This document shows positions 9,919-22,093 of a stretch of 64,000 nucleotides of DNA, piece by piece. Numbering within the stretch: position 1 is the stretch's first letter; the number at the start of each line of letters is the position of its first letter. This stretch comes from Trametes villosa (taxonomy: Eukaryota; Basidiomycota; Agaricomycetes; Polyporales; Polyporaceae). The stretch is taken from NCBI GenBank assembly GCA_002964805.2, contig PUDQ02000022.1:62001-126000 (forward strand), in the 5' to 3' direction. The notes beneath the pieces were generated by a model. It made no database searches. It was given only the letters and a program-made list of their open reading frames with translations, and had not been told where the DNA came from. The position numbers and the translations under genes were made by a program.

Positions 9919-12592
9919 TCAGTCGACGTAAGTCGGCTTCTGCGACCCCCAGATCGCACGGGGTTTGTACGGGCCGCCCTCGAGGTCCTTCAAATCCATG
10001 CGATACTTCACGCTCCGGTGCAGGAAGAACTGCTCCGTCGGCGGGACAGTGCGTCCGTGGCCAAGGTTGAACCTGCCGAGCAAGTCAGTAAATGCCCTGC
10101 GCTGCCGGAATTCTGTGAAGACTCACCGCCAGTGCTTCTCCCACTTGCGGTCCGCGCCCTGGATGCGCTCCTCGATCGGGAAGAACTCGAGCAGCCACCA
10201 GAACGGGCGCTTGGAGAGCTGGTCGTAGATGGGCGAGCGCGCGTCCGCACGCTCCTCTGCCGCCTCGTCGACGTGCGGGTCGGGGCCCCACCCAGGAGGT
10301 GCTACCGGGGGCGCCGACGCAGACATCATCTGGCTCTCGATCCCGTTGACGAGGGTGTGTGCGGTGGAGGACGAGACGTCGCGCATGTGCGGTGCACCGC
10401 GCCCACTCGCATTGGCAAACGGTGGTGGGACGGCCTTGGAAGCGAAGATGGCGGAGGCGGCTGTCCGCGCGGTGTCGTGGTGCGAGTGCCCGAGCCCAAC
10501 CTCATCTTGCGTTTTCTCGACCAACGGAGTCGGCGCGACGACCTGCGCGGCGAACGTCGGCAATGGTATGCTCGGGGGCTTCTCACTCCCGCAGCTCGCG
10601 GTACCAGGGTAGACGAACGTGTCCCCAGGCCACGACTGCCCCGCAGGCACAGTAGGCCACAGCGATGCGGGATCCAAGCCGATGTTCTTGAGGAGCTCGC
10701 CGTGGAAGCGGATGCCCGTGCGCGTGCGGAAGCACTCGCGGATCATCCACCGGAGCGGGATGCGCGCGAGCGCGTGGTGCTCCTCGTCGGGCACCGACCC
10801 GCCGCCGACGTCGCAGTGGCAGCCCGCGAACCAGACCTCCTTCACGTCCGTCTCGTCCTTGCCCGCGTTCTCCGCCCTGTCGAACGCCTTCTCCTCCTCC
10901 GTGAGCTGCTTGCCCTTGTGCGCGCGCCGCAGCGTGCGCCACGTCGCAAACGGGCTCAGTGCGGTCGACCAGAGGCTGTTGCGCGTGCCGTTTGGCGCGG
11001 CAGTGGGGACGGTGGTGGCTGCGGTGACGGTCGTCTCGACGTGGGAGTCGTTCGACTCATCATCGTCTTCCTTCTTCTCCATGATGGTCGTCGTCTTCAC
11101 CACCGCGGCGGGCGCCCCCGCAGCCGCCGGCTTCGTGGCCGCAGTAACAGTGGCGGCCGTCGCGACGGTGCCGCTGACAGACCGCATCCCGTCCTTGACC
11201 GCCTGCACGACCTTCTGGCTCGCGCCGCGGAGCCCGGTGCGCCGGCGCGAGGGGCGCGGCATGTCGCCGCGGTGCGTGCCCTGATGGCTCTCCCAGTCCG
11301 TGGGGCGGTTGTAGTTGTTCGCCTTGAACATCGCGCGCCGCTCGTCGAGCGAGAGCGCGTGGCGGAACGTGCGGATCGCGGTGTTCGACGCCGTGAACGG
11401 CAGCCGGTGCGGGATCACGCCGACCGAGCACACCGTGTCCCTGCGAGACGGTCAGCGCGCGCAGAGGAGTGTCAGGCCGGAGCGCGTACCAAACGCCGAT
11501 GAACTCGATGTCGACCTCGATGGAGAACGCCTTCTTGAACGCGGTGCTCTGCTTCCACCCGAGCGCGTCCGTGCGTCCATACATCTTGTACGCAAACGGA
11601 ATCTGCTGGAAGTTGTCCGGGGGCAGCAGGCCGACCTTGTGCAGCATCCCTGCCAGGGCGCGCGCGGTGTATGCGCCGCGCGAGAACCCGAAGAGGCAAA
11701 TCTTGTCGCCCGCCTCGTCTGGAGCGCAGTCAGAAGCACGGAGGTATCGGTGAAGGTTAAAATGTGAAGCGCAGGGGGTGAAACAGGTAAAGAAGCAGCA
11801 CAGCAAGGAATGGAGGTCAGCGTGGTCCCTGGGCGGAAATAGAGAGAGAGACGCACAGTTCTGCATGAGGAACTCGTAGCCGCCTGTGTGAGCAATCCGG
11901 AGTCAGGACGGTCTCGCGGATAGTGCATCTCGACAACGTACTCATAACGTGCGCGTCGAGGTTCCACGCAACCATCTCGTCGAGGGTCTTCGAGACGGCG
12001 CGCCCGACGGCGGTCGAGACTTGTGGGGTCGTGTAGGTGCCGATGCCCGTCTGCGGTGCGGGGAAGCGCGTGGAGTCCGAGGCCAGTCAGTCTCGATCGA
12101 TCGCGCATATGATCGGGAGCGCAGCGGCACCGCGCACCTGGTAATACACCATCTGCTCCCGCCGGTCGTCTTTCTTGAGTAGGCTGAAGAATTTAACGAC
12201 GTTGGAATTCTACGCGCGAACCGGTCAGTTGTGCTCCGGTGCGGACGCGAACGCGAGCAGAGACGAGGAGTGACGGGATCGGGCGTGAAGGGGCGGGTAG
12301 GGTAGGTTACGGAAGTGACAGGGTGGGAGAGACTCACATCGGTGTCGAACTGGTCTCCGGTGCCATCGAAGCACAGAATGAGGGTACGCGGCGCTGCGGG
12401 GTCGTACGGGGGGATGATGTCGTTGTCCCCCAGCTCGCCCGACGAGGAGTGCACGCTGGTGGGAGTCGTGGGTCGTAAGTGCGAGTGCGCGCTCTCCGAG
12501 GAAGCCCGCCCCGTGCGCCTGCTCGGGCTTTGTGAGCGGTTCTCGAGCCGAGTACCGAGGGAAGAGGGGGAAGGGGGGATGGATGCGGGCAT
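9919..12592 (-). CDS. DUF2235 hydrolase-like protein E (long form)
   Basis: Complete, 719 aa. Exons: 12338-12592, 12138-12209, 11942-12050, 11857-11883, 11490-11718, 10127-11440, 9919-10072. Motifs: FDGTGDQF, GFSRGAY (Ser167), GCHCDVGGG (Asp441). It is about 200 residues longer than its neighbours. There are two inserted low-complexity regions: one Ala/Thr-rich with a KKEDDDES acidic patch before the DVGGG motif, and one Ser/Pro/Ala-rich before the C-terminal block that starts near FWWLLEFFP. Two introns present in B, C and D are absent: the one between GMLHK and VGLLP, and the one inside the HCD codon. It is the most diverged copy and the most upstream on the coding strand. The C-terminus HRSVKYRM...PTYVD is conserved with the others. 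Confidence 0.9.
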
Positions 12593-12663
12593 GGCGGGTC
12601 GTGAGTCTGCTAGCGCGAGCAGAGTTAGTCGTTAGAAGTCGTGAAGGACGCCGGGAAGGCGGG

Positions 12664-12669
12664 ATATAA
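12664..12669 (-). promoter_or_regulatory. TATA-like box of DUF2235 gene E
   Basis: An ATATAA/TTATAT element in GC-rich flank (plus strand GGGATATAAGGG), 72-77 bp upstream of the ATG at 12592. It lacks the extended motif shared by C and D. Confidence 0.4.
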
Positions 12670-15153
12670 GGGCGGCGGGGTACGGTGGCGGAAGCAACGC
12701 ACCCATATGGCCGGTCTTTTATGATTTGTCGGCTGCGCGTTCGCTGTCGAGTTGATGTGATCCCGAGGGGAGCGCCGCGGACGGAGCACTGGATGTATCC
12801 CCGGCAGATGCGCAGAGCGTACTCTTACGGTATTAGTGTATATCGGTCGATTGATCGGCGCCCACGCAGGTCAGCGAAACGCAGTGCTCGGCGGGGCGGT
12901 GGGAGGGCGGGGAGGCTTTGCGCTCGGCGTCGTGGCAGAGTGTGGTGAGCTGGGAGTGGGACGTACAGTCTCGGGCGGGCTCCCCTCCCGCTCGCGATCG
13001 GAGGCTTATATGGAGGCCCCCATGTCTGGCGACAGCTTCGGCAGCTTGATGCGAGAACCCAAGAAGCTCAGGCCAAGCCCGTGACACAGAGAGAACCAGG
13101 ATCGCCACACGGAGGAGAGCGCTGGTGTGGTCATAGTTCTGTTTCGAGTGGGCGGCGGCGGTCCGGCTGAGAGAGGCTTGGGAAGGCGGCACATCGAACG
13201 CCGGGTTCCACAACAAATGAAGGTTTGGGAGAGGGTGGGCGTAGAAGCAGACCAGGGCGACAAAGTGAGGCACTGCTTTGCAATAACAGGAGCGCCCGCT
13301 GTCCGGTTAGATTCGGAATATGAAACACCCAAGCCCGCTGGACTGATGGCGAAGCCAATCATCTGCAGTGACTTGGGCGATCACAGGAGAGCACAGCGAC
13401 ATGGGAGCTCCGATGCGACAGCGTCAACGTTGTGAGAGCTTTCCCTGGAGCGGCGCAGAGGATGCGACTTGTGCGGTCGTCGGCCCTGACAGAACTACTC
13501 ATGCTCGAGGTACGGGCAGGACAGCCATACCCGGGCTGCAGGTTGCCTGGTACGTGTGGTGTGCTAAACTGAAGTCAAAGTGACGCTTCCCAGCTACAGT
13601 GGCGCTAAGGGCCATGCTTATGCGGTAGACACCCCATACGCATGCTGGCGAGTGCAAGTACATCTCCTCGGAGCGGGCGTTGTGCCACTGGAGCGATCGA
13701 TCTGCATTATCGAGTACTCTCAGAGGCACCAAAAGCCGATGTCCAATCGAGACGTGCTGGCGGTGTAGAGGACATGAGCGTGTGGAGGCAAGACGTCGGG
13801 ACGATCGTGAGCAAGCCACGCCAGATGGACGTCGAGCGGAAGAAGGGGCATGGGCGCTCACAGGAGACACGATCACATGCACGCGCCAAAGGAGGAGATC
13901 GCAATCGGGCATGGCGGCGCGGAGAGGTTCGCGCCGGCCGGCGTCCTGATCGAATCAGTACGCGCGGTTTTGCCTCCGAACCTCTCACTTGTGCGAGTAA
14001 GGCGCTGCAGGTCAACCGCACGCCCAGTGAGAATGAGCCCGCTCGGAGTAAAGGAGGCTCAAAAACGTATAATTTATTTGGCGGAGAGGCACATTAGTAC
14101 GGACAGCGAATCTGGGAAGTTTACATGTGATGCAACGATTTGCATTTGCGGTCGCTCATAAACACACTGCAAGATTTGTCTCCTGCTGTGTAGTATTCAT
14201 CCCTGTCGAAAGGTAACCTCGGAAATGAACTGTCCCCGAAAGCGCATTTCGTGTTTCTTGGTATCATTGCCTGAACCAGTATGCAAAGTCAACGTAACAC
14301 ATAATTTTTCCTGTGGTAGTATACATGAGCACCGATGGCACCTGTGAGTGTAGTGGTATTAGGCGGGTGTTCATTGCACAGTGGCAGGGGGTTTCATGTG
14401 GGAGAGGTACATGTGGGGCAAGCGAGCGGGAGAATGCGAGCAAGCCTGGCGTTGACGTTGAGCATCGAGCGGCGAATCTGAAGATCCCTTACATAAGCGA
14501 TCGGTCCAGTCTCCTATCTGAGGACCAGTCGTCGTTTTCACGGACTGATACGCCGAATAATCCCTTCGGGCTCATTCTCAACTTTCTGCAACGACATGCA
14601 CATGTACAACCTCTTCACTCGATTGCTTCCACCGCCTCCGGACACCGCCCGAGCACTTCGTCACTTCTCGTATTTGTCTGGCAGCCGGAGACTAGGCGTA
14701 CTGCAAGGACGACTATCCTGTGCAGATGGCGAACGCATGCAGTGCTATACTTATCACCACCAATGCGGAGAACCTGATCAATCTCCCTGTCTTTGGCCCG
14801 TCTTCCCTTTGAAAATGCTGCCAAATACGACGTAATACGGTCATACGCGTGCGTAGGCGAACCGACCAAGAGCTTCCCTGCTACCGCAGAGGCAGGTGCG
14901 GGCTCTTGTTTGAAAGGTCTCCGCTCCGAGGCGCGCGGCATGCGAAGTGGACAGGCCGGCCTTAGAGGGCGGTGACAGTCGGGATCGGAGATGGCCAGAC
15001 GGTATCTTCTTCTGGGTTCGGGTGCCGCCCTGATCTCGCCCACGATCTGAATAGACCTCAACGCCCGCACGGAGCTCGATATCCCCGGAGTACGCGCCCC
15101 TCCTTCCCCGTCCTGTCTCCCGTTCTCGGTCGCCCTCGACGCCTCCGCTCGCG

Positions 15154-15160
15154 CTATATC
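15154..15160 (+). promoter_or_regulatory. TATA-like box of the ppo gene
   Basis: CTATATC within GCGCTATATCTACC, about 75-80 bp before the ATG at 15234. The spacing resembles that of the TATA-like elements of other genes in the window. Confidence 0.4.
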
Positions 15161-15233
15161 TACCTGCGCGGCGCACCACCACATCACCACAGCCCCGCCC
15201 ACTCTCCTCCTAAACCACATTCCTCTTTTCACG

Positions 15234-18200
15234 ATGCCTCTTAGCCTGCGCGACGCCGTGGTGAGCACTGCTGCGCCGTTAGCGATGCGTCTTTCATTTC
15301 GCTTGACGCCCGCTTCTCCAGACTCTCGCAGATGTCGACTACTTGTCGGCGCGTCCCTTGCCGCAAGCACCTGATGGTCGCTACGACGAGCAGGCCCGAC
15401 CCATCACAGATGCGACCAAGAGTGACCCCCACTCCGAGCTCTACAAGGCCACCTCTGCCTTAGCCGAGCTCGCGAAGCAGGCCCCTGCTATTGCTTCAGT
15501 TTCGCTGAACATCGGGGTGAGTGCAATTCTATGCACAAGGGCTTATGTCCAAACTAAATGCCTGCACGCTGCCTAGACTGCGCAGGCCATTCTTGATGCC
15601 GCTGCGAACCAAGGCGACCTGGATGACAGGAAGAACTTGGTAAGATGGATCGCATATACATGCGATCCCGCCCGTACTGAAGAACACGTTCCTATAGTTC
15701 ACAAAGGCCGTCGCCATCCTCTGCAGGCTGCCCGAGGAATCTGCCCTCTCCAAGAAGCTTAACGACAAGGTTATCACCACGCTGTACAACACCCTCCCGC
15801 ACCCGCCCGCCACCTATGTCGGCACGGACTACCTCGAGGGCACGCCCTCCCCGACGGCGCGCGTCCCCGAGATGAAGAGCTCTTCTGCGGGTCCGCCGCC
15901 ACGCATCCCCTTCACGCTCCGCTCAGCGGACGGGAGCGGGAACAACCCGAACATGCCTATGCTCGGCACGGCGCGCACGCCGTACGCGCGCAGCGTGCAA
16001 AACAAGTTCCCGCTCCCGCCGAACGTGCTCCCCGACCCGGGAGACGTGTTCGACGCGCTGCTCAAGGCCCGCGACGTACGTGTTTGCGCATGTCCGGTCC
16101 GACTACGTCTGCTAACTACTCCGTTGTGTAGTGGAAGCCGCACCCGAACGGGAACTCGTCGCTCACATTCGCGTTCGCGTCGCTCGTGACGCACCAGCTG
16201 TTCCGCACCGACCCGCGGGACATGACGAAGAACAACACGACGTCCTACCTCGACCTCTCCATCCTCTACGGCACGAACCAGGACGAGCAGGACGCGGTGC
16301 GCGACCGCGCGTCCGGGCGCGGCCTCCTCTATCCCGACGCGTTCTCCGAGGACCGCCTCGTCTTCGTGCCGCCCGCGGCGACCGCGCTCCTCGTCCTCTT
16401 CAGCCGGAACCACAACGTAAGCACTGGGCAGTACGGTGGCACCGCGGTGGCAGGGCTGACGTGGTTTGCGCAGTACATCGCGGAGATGATCTTGAGGCTG
16501 AACGAGCGCGGGCGCTGGTCGGACCCGCCCCCTGAGGACGAGGCGAAGCGCGGCCTCCAGGACGAGGAGATCTTCCAGATTGCGCGTTTGGTCAAGTGAG
16601 TTGCTATCTACGCCCCTCGCTTTTGTGTATGCGGAGGCTGAAACGATGGGCGCAGCTGTGGTAACTTCATGTCGATGATTTTCGGCGACTACGTCGCTGG
16701 CTTCCTCGGTCTCGGCCGTGACGGCTGCAGCTGGAGCATGAACCCCTTCGACGTGAGGGACCATATTTTCAGCATACAGGGAGCGCTACTGACTGTAGGC
16801 GACCTATCTGCAGCCTATTACCACCCCAGATGGCCAGGAGGTTACCCGCGGAGACGGAAACCACTGCTCTGTCGAGTTCAACATCCTCTACCGCGTATGT
16901 ACATCCCCTTATATACATACCTCTCCCAAGCAGACTGACGCGCACCCCAGTGGCACGCGACCACTGCCGAGCAGGACATCAAGTGGACGGAGGACATCTT
17001 CACCGAGGCGTTCAAGTCCACGGGCAAGCCGCTCGACCAGCTCGAGCTCAAGGACTTCGTCCCCGCAGTCACGCAGACGTGGAAGAAGGTCGAGAAGGAC
17101 CCGCGCAAGCGCACCTTTGCCGGCATCGCGCGGGGCGCCGACGGCCGGTTCTCGGATGACGATCTCGCCAAGTGCGTATCCAGCCCCGTCCGTCCCCTTC
17201 TTACCCCCCTGTCCCCCCGCGTTTCAGCCACCCGCGTCCCAGTTTGAGCCCCTGCTGACCCTGCGCGCGCCCGTTTGCACAGGATCCTGCACGACGCGAC
17301 GGAGAAGCCGGCGGGGACGTACCGCGCGCGCGGCTCGCCGGGCGTGCTGCGCGTCGTCGAGATCATGGGCATGGTGCAGGCGCGCAACTGGGGCGTGTGC
17401 ACGATGAACGAGTTCCGCGCGTTCCTCGGCCTGAAGCGCTTCGCGAGCTTCGAGGAGTGGAACCCGGACCCGGAGATCGCGCAGGCCGCGCGCCAGCTGT
17501 ACGGGCACATCGACAACCTCGAGCTCTACCCAGGCTTGCAGGCGGAGGTGAGTGGTGTTCATTTCGATCTGGGTGGAGGGAGCTCATGTGGGTTCGTTGT
17601 TGGGGTGTGTAGGAGATTGCGCCGATGGGGCCGGGCTCTGGGTTGTGCTGTGGCTACACGATGATGCGCGCCATCCTGAGCGACGCTATTGCGCTCGTGC
17701 GTGGTAAGTTGGAAGTTCGTGGAGATCGTAGCTGCAGTCAACTGACGGGCTTCCAGGCGACCGATTCTACACCACGGACTACACCCGTGCGTATTCTCAC
17801 CCTATGTTCACGCTTCTCAGCATGATAGAATACTGACATAGCCCTTCTGGATCCTCCTAACAGCGGGGAACCTCACATCGTGGGGCTTCCAGGACTGCGC
17901 GCGCGACACGAACAACGGCGCGTTCGGCGCCGCGCTTCCCCGGCTGCTCTTCCGCAACCTGCCCCGCCACTACCCCGCCGTGAGTTCCCCTTCCATTTCA
18001 CCCCTTTCCTTCTCTGCGGGGGATCGCTTATGCTGACATGGAACGCAGAACAACGTCTACGCGCTCTTCCCGATGATGACGCCGCAGGTGACGCAGAAGA
18101 ACCTGACGAACCTCGGGATCATCCAGAACTACGACCTGAAGCGGCCCGTCGCCCAGCCCGCGGCGACGATTGTGGACACCGTCGCGGGGATTTGGGACGT

Positions 18201-19957
18201 CCTGCAGGCGCCGCAGAAGTACAAGACGTTCGAGAGTGGGATCTTCGCGAGCACCGCGAGCAACCTCTCCGTCGTCGCGAACGTGTATGGACATGCGCCC
18301 TTCTCTGACCACGCACGGCACTGACATTGGGGTCTTAATGCACAGACCGGAGCAGCGCAAGCTCGCGCTCACGCAGGCGGTGTTCCCGACGCCCGACGCG
18401 TTCGGCGCGCACAAGGCGTGGTTCGGGACCACGACGCGCGAGCTCATCCAGGAGCACTCGTACAGAATCGACGGCCTCAAGGGTTCTCGTGTCGACATTG
18501 TCGGAAACGTCATCAACCTCGCGCCGGTGTACTGGGTCTCTGAGTTCATTGTATGTCTTGTGTGCGACCATGGGGGAGTGGTATTGGAGGCTAACCAGGA
18601 TATCACAGCTCGGCATCCCGCTGAAGACCAAGAAGCGGCCGTCCGGCGTGCTGACGCCGCAGGAGGTCAACGACATGCTGCAGCTTATCTTCACGTGCGT
18701 TTTCTCAGCTTGTATGCGCCCTATGTATTTGTGTTTTATGCTGACAACATTCTTTCAGCGCGGTCTACCTCGACGCGGTGCCGGAGAACAACTGGTCGAT
18801 TAGCAGGCGTGCATCATACTTCACCCAAATCCTCACGCAGTTCGTCGAGAAGAGCCTGAGCGACGCCGCGCCGCACCTGACCATCGTACGTGCTCCAAAT
18901 ACTGCCTATCTAAAAGTTTAGTCGCTCATAGTACTGCCAACAGCGGTCGCTGTCGTCGTTCCTGAAGGAGGGACATAAGCCCACCGTCGACTTCCTGCAG
19001 AAGATCTCGACCTCGAAGGCGCCGCACAAGGACGTCGTCGCGGACGTGATCGGGTTCGCTGTCACGGTCGCCGTCAGCATCTCCAAGGGTGCGTCCATCC
19101 GCGTTCTACTACGCCGGCGTTCGCTCATCGCACCGTGTATACAGCCGTCTCGCAGATCGTCGACTTCTACCTCAGCGACGACCGTGTTAAGGAGCGGGCG
19201 GAGGTGATCAGGCTCTCAGGCGCAAGCGACAACGACAGCTTGAACCTCCTGCGGGGCTACATCCGGGAGGCACAACGTACGTTGGCATTATCCCTTGGGT
19301 CCGACAACGTTGAGCTCACCTGCTCGCCTTACAGGTCTTTCCCCTCAGGTCATTTGGCTTTCTTATTTATTGGTTATGGCGATAACTGACACTCTACGTC
19401 TAGTTCGATGCGGTTCTGAAGCAGCAGGTCAGCTTTGCGGGGCAGCCATCGCCTCTGGTGATCCTGGACCTCAAGAAGGCTCTCGTGAACGTAAGAGCTT
19501 TCCTGCATTGGCCGCGTGTCAAGCTGAACGTATTCGCCGGGCAGCCCACCGACTTCCCTGAGCCCCTCTCCGTCAACCCTCGTCTCCCCGCGCAACAGTA
19601 CCAGGTGATGCAGGATGCGAGCTACTCCAAGTGCCTGGGAACCGTCGAGGCCGAGGAGGTATGCCACCTATTATTATCGGCTTTTGAGGGAAACGTCTCC
19701 TAACGGCATCGTGTTTTTAAGATCATCGTCGAGATGGTGAAGCACATCTTCCAGCTCCAGAACATGAAGCCCGTTGCCGGGCCTGCGGGCAAGATCGCGC
19801 GGGTGGAGGTGAAGCGCTTCGGCGTCGACTACGACATGTTCGTCGACAGCATCGGCCTCCCCGACTACTGCCCGAGCGGCTTGATTGTCTCCGTAAGCGA
19901 CTCTACTACTGTGCCAGATTCCCCTATTCTGACCTTCCATCTCAGTACGGCTCGTAG
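15234..19957 (+). CDS. ppo: Psi-factor-producing oxygenase / linoleate diol synthase-like
   Basis: Spliced 1,117 aa in 23 exons: 15234-15260, 15322-15516, 15577-15639, 15698-16075, 16132-16416, 16474-16595, 16656-16752, 16814-16894, 16951-17171, 17283-17547, 17613-17703, 17757-17786, 17864-17979, 18049-18284, 18346-18550, 18609-18694, 18759-18885, 18944-19088, 19145-19276, 19335-19348, 19404-19658, 19722-19892, 19946-19957. The N-terminal half is a haem peroxidase/cyclooxygenase-like dioxygenase: candidate distal His242 (LVTHQLF) and YRWH with Tyr415 and proximal His418, spaced as in Ppo enzymes. The C-terminal half is P450-like: ExxR at 965-968 (EAQR) and Cys1049 in YSKCLG. Known relatives convert linoleate or oleate to hydroperoxides and diols (oxylipins that influence sporulation). 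The Cys loop lacks the usual FxxG before the ligand, so isomerase activity is uncertain; dioxygenase activity looks intact. Confidence 0.92.
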
Positions 19958-20766
19958 ATGGGTATGAGCGCCAGGCGTCGTCTACGAGACGGCCGCTGTG
20001 CGGTGTGCGGTTCACGGGCTGTGGAGACCTCCTCTCGACTTGGGTACGACTGTTGTCTAACGCTTTTCACGCTCTCGCACGTATCACGATGTAATGTTTT
20101 GAATGAAACGTTGACGTACTCTGGATTCTGCCCTCCATTCTCCCTGCCGCGCTTTGCGGTCAGCCGGCGCAGTGCATGGTGGCGTTGTTAGGCGCTCATT
20201 TTGCGCCTACTAGCGCCCACGACCTTAGACACGAACCACGAACCATCGCCACGCTCTCATCTACGTTGTGCCGTGCGCAAGTACCAAGCCTGACATTCTC
20301 CAGCAGGCGGATAGTTTGAAGGTAAGCTAAGGCTTAGTCGGTGTGTTCGATATCAATAAGGCCTTACTCGACCCGCTAACTCACACGACGCGACATTGAC
20401 AGATGTTCTTCCTATTCATCGGTCTCTCAACGAAGTAAACCTTACCTCCGTTTGTACTCTTGTAGCCCACCATCTGAAATCATGATCAAATACAGCAGAC
20501 GACGAAGGCCTACCCGGTGTTCATAATGACCCGAAATCGCAATAAGAGCGGCTCGCCAACTACCGGTCGTCGTCGCCATCATGAACCCTGAGCTGCGAAC
20601 GACCAGCGGCCACCAGCGGGCAGGGCCCCAGTCCGAGACCGGACCAAGCTTTCAAACCGATTAGCTCCTCAGGCTGCCTATCTCCCTTCTCTGTCTCGCG
20701 TGGGAGGCTCCCAGCCCCTTGTACTCTCCAACCGAGTTGAGCTTCGGGCGGCTGCCTACTCCACGG
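19958..20766. other. Intergenic region, ppo to membrane-protein array
   Basis: About 800 bp with no supported gene. It holds the 3' end of ppo and the promoter of the first membrane-protein gene. An in-frame ATG at 20719 would add 16 residues to that protein but would put charged and polar residues before the signal peptide, so I prefer 20767. Confidence 0.5.
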
Positions 20767-22093
20767 ATGCCCCCGCTGCGGTCCAACCGGATAGCCTCGC
20801 TACTTCTGCTCTCTGCTGCTCTGTGCCCAGCTGTGCTTGTGGATGGTATTCTAGTTAACCGAACCATCGACGACGAACTAGGCGACAATCTTACCGGAGC
20901 ACAGGTAGCATACTTCCCCGATGGCGGATGGGCCCTAGGATCGATATGCACCACCTGCAACATCAATCCAAGCATCGTGGACCTCAGCAAAGCATTCGAT
21001 GGGACATGGCACGACACGACCCACCACCCCAATGCCACAGAGCAAGTCATCACAGCGACCTTCTTTGGCGTCGCGGTCTACGTCTTCAACATCATCGCAA
21101 ATACGGTGAAATTCACTACGACCCTGACGAACCTGAGCTTCACCCTCGACGGCGAGCTCGCGGGCCACTACCTTCACGAGCCGGACTCCTCGACCGAGAT
21201 CCTCTACAACGTATCAGTCTTCAGTCAGACCGGTCTCACCGATGGGCCACACACGATCGAAATCAGCCCAACAGGACCGTCCAGCTCTTTAATCCTCTTC
21301 GACTACATCACCTACACCGTGGACGAGGAGGCTCCGTCTCCGCAAGGGGTATCATCAAGTTCATCATCCACCGCCTCGACCGCAAAACCCACTGCGGCGA
21401 GCAGCGTGACTCCGAACCCGGTACCCTCGCGGGCGGCGCTTCCCATAGGAGCAATAGTTGGGGGTGCAGTGGGCGGAGCAGCCGGAGTAGTCGTTGTGGC
21501 GGCGGCGGTCTTCTTCGCTCTTCGAAGGCGCAGACGACAGCCGCAGGGAGACACAGCCGCCGCAGGATCAGCGGCGCCGGCAGGCCACGGCCCTCCACCG
21601 CACGACGCTTCCGAGTCTGTGGTAGAGAGGCGTATGGAACCCATACTCGCGGAACCTCCACCCTACTACCCCGGCGAGTCCTCGAGTGCTCACCCTAGAG
21701 GTATGCTGCTCATCCTCGACATTCCGCTACGCTCGCCGAAGTAATAACCTTGTCCGGACAGGTTCGCCTTCCGCAATGATGTCAGCCTCATCCCCAACCA
21801 TAGTCTCCACTCGCCCTATCTCTACCACAGCCACTGTGCACTCCCAACGCTACACTGAGCTGAACGATCGAATACGCATCCTGGAGGCCCAGATAGGGCT
21901 AGGCCCCTCCCACTCCCTGGGCAATCTGACCTCCGAATCGAGTGGGGTGAGTCGATCAACCGGGTCGCGCTCGGAAGGGCGACGCCTCCTCGCTCGGGAA
22001 CTGGCTTCTCTGCGCACCGAGATCGCCGAGGTTCGCGCGATATTGGAGCACGAGCGCGAGCTTTCCACCGAGATGATGATGTACCGAGCATGA
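20767..22093 (+). CDS. Single-pass membrane protein TM1 (CxxC ectodomain family)
   Basis: 421 aa. Exons: 20767-21700 and 21762-22093. Residues 1-27 form a signal peptide (SLLLLSAALCPAVLVDG). The ectodomain begins NRTIDDELGD, has CTTC, then FDGTWHDTT, VKFTTTLTNLSFTLDG and a closing LILFDYITYTVDE, with several N-glycosylation sequons. A short Ser/Thr stalk, a glycine/valine membrane helix (GAIVGGAVGGAAG...) and an RRRRR stop-transfer follow. The cytoplasmic side has EPPPYYPGE (a PPxY motif near the membrane) and then, in exon 2, a Ser-rich linker and a long coiled coil (LNDRIRILEAQ...LASLRTEIAEV). It is the most diverged of the tandem five: a longer tail, an internal rather than terminal PPxY, and a shorter stalk. 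The ectodomain looks like an all-beta sandwich, perhaps galactose-binding-like; this is inference. Confidence 0.85.

Larger units (their letters stand above)
12593..15233. other. Intergenic region between DUF2235 array and ppo gene
   Basis: About 2.6 kb. The genes on either side are transcribed away from it, so it should contain both promoters. Open frames here (for example 14615-15370 on the minus strand) lack recognisable domains or splice support and I do not call them. Confidence 0.55.

Noticed and set aside
15829..16764. 311-codon minus-strand frame
   Set aside because: Antisense shadow of ppo exons 4-7, which have clear family motifs on the plus strand.
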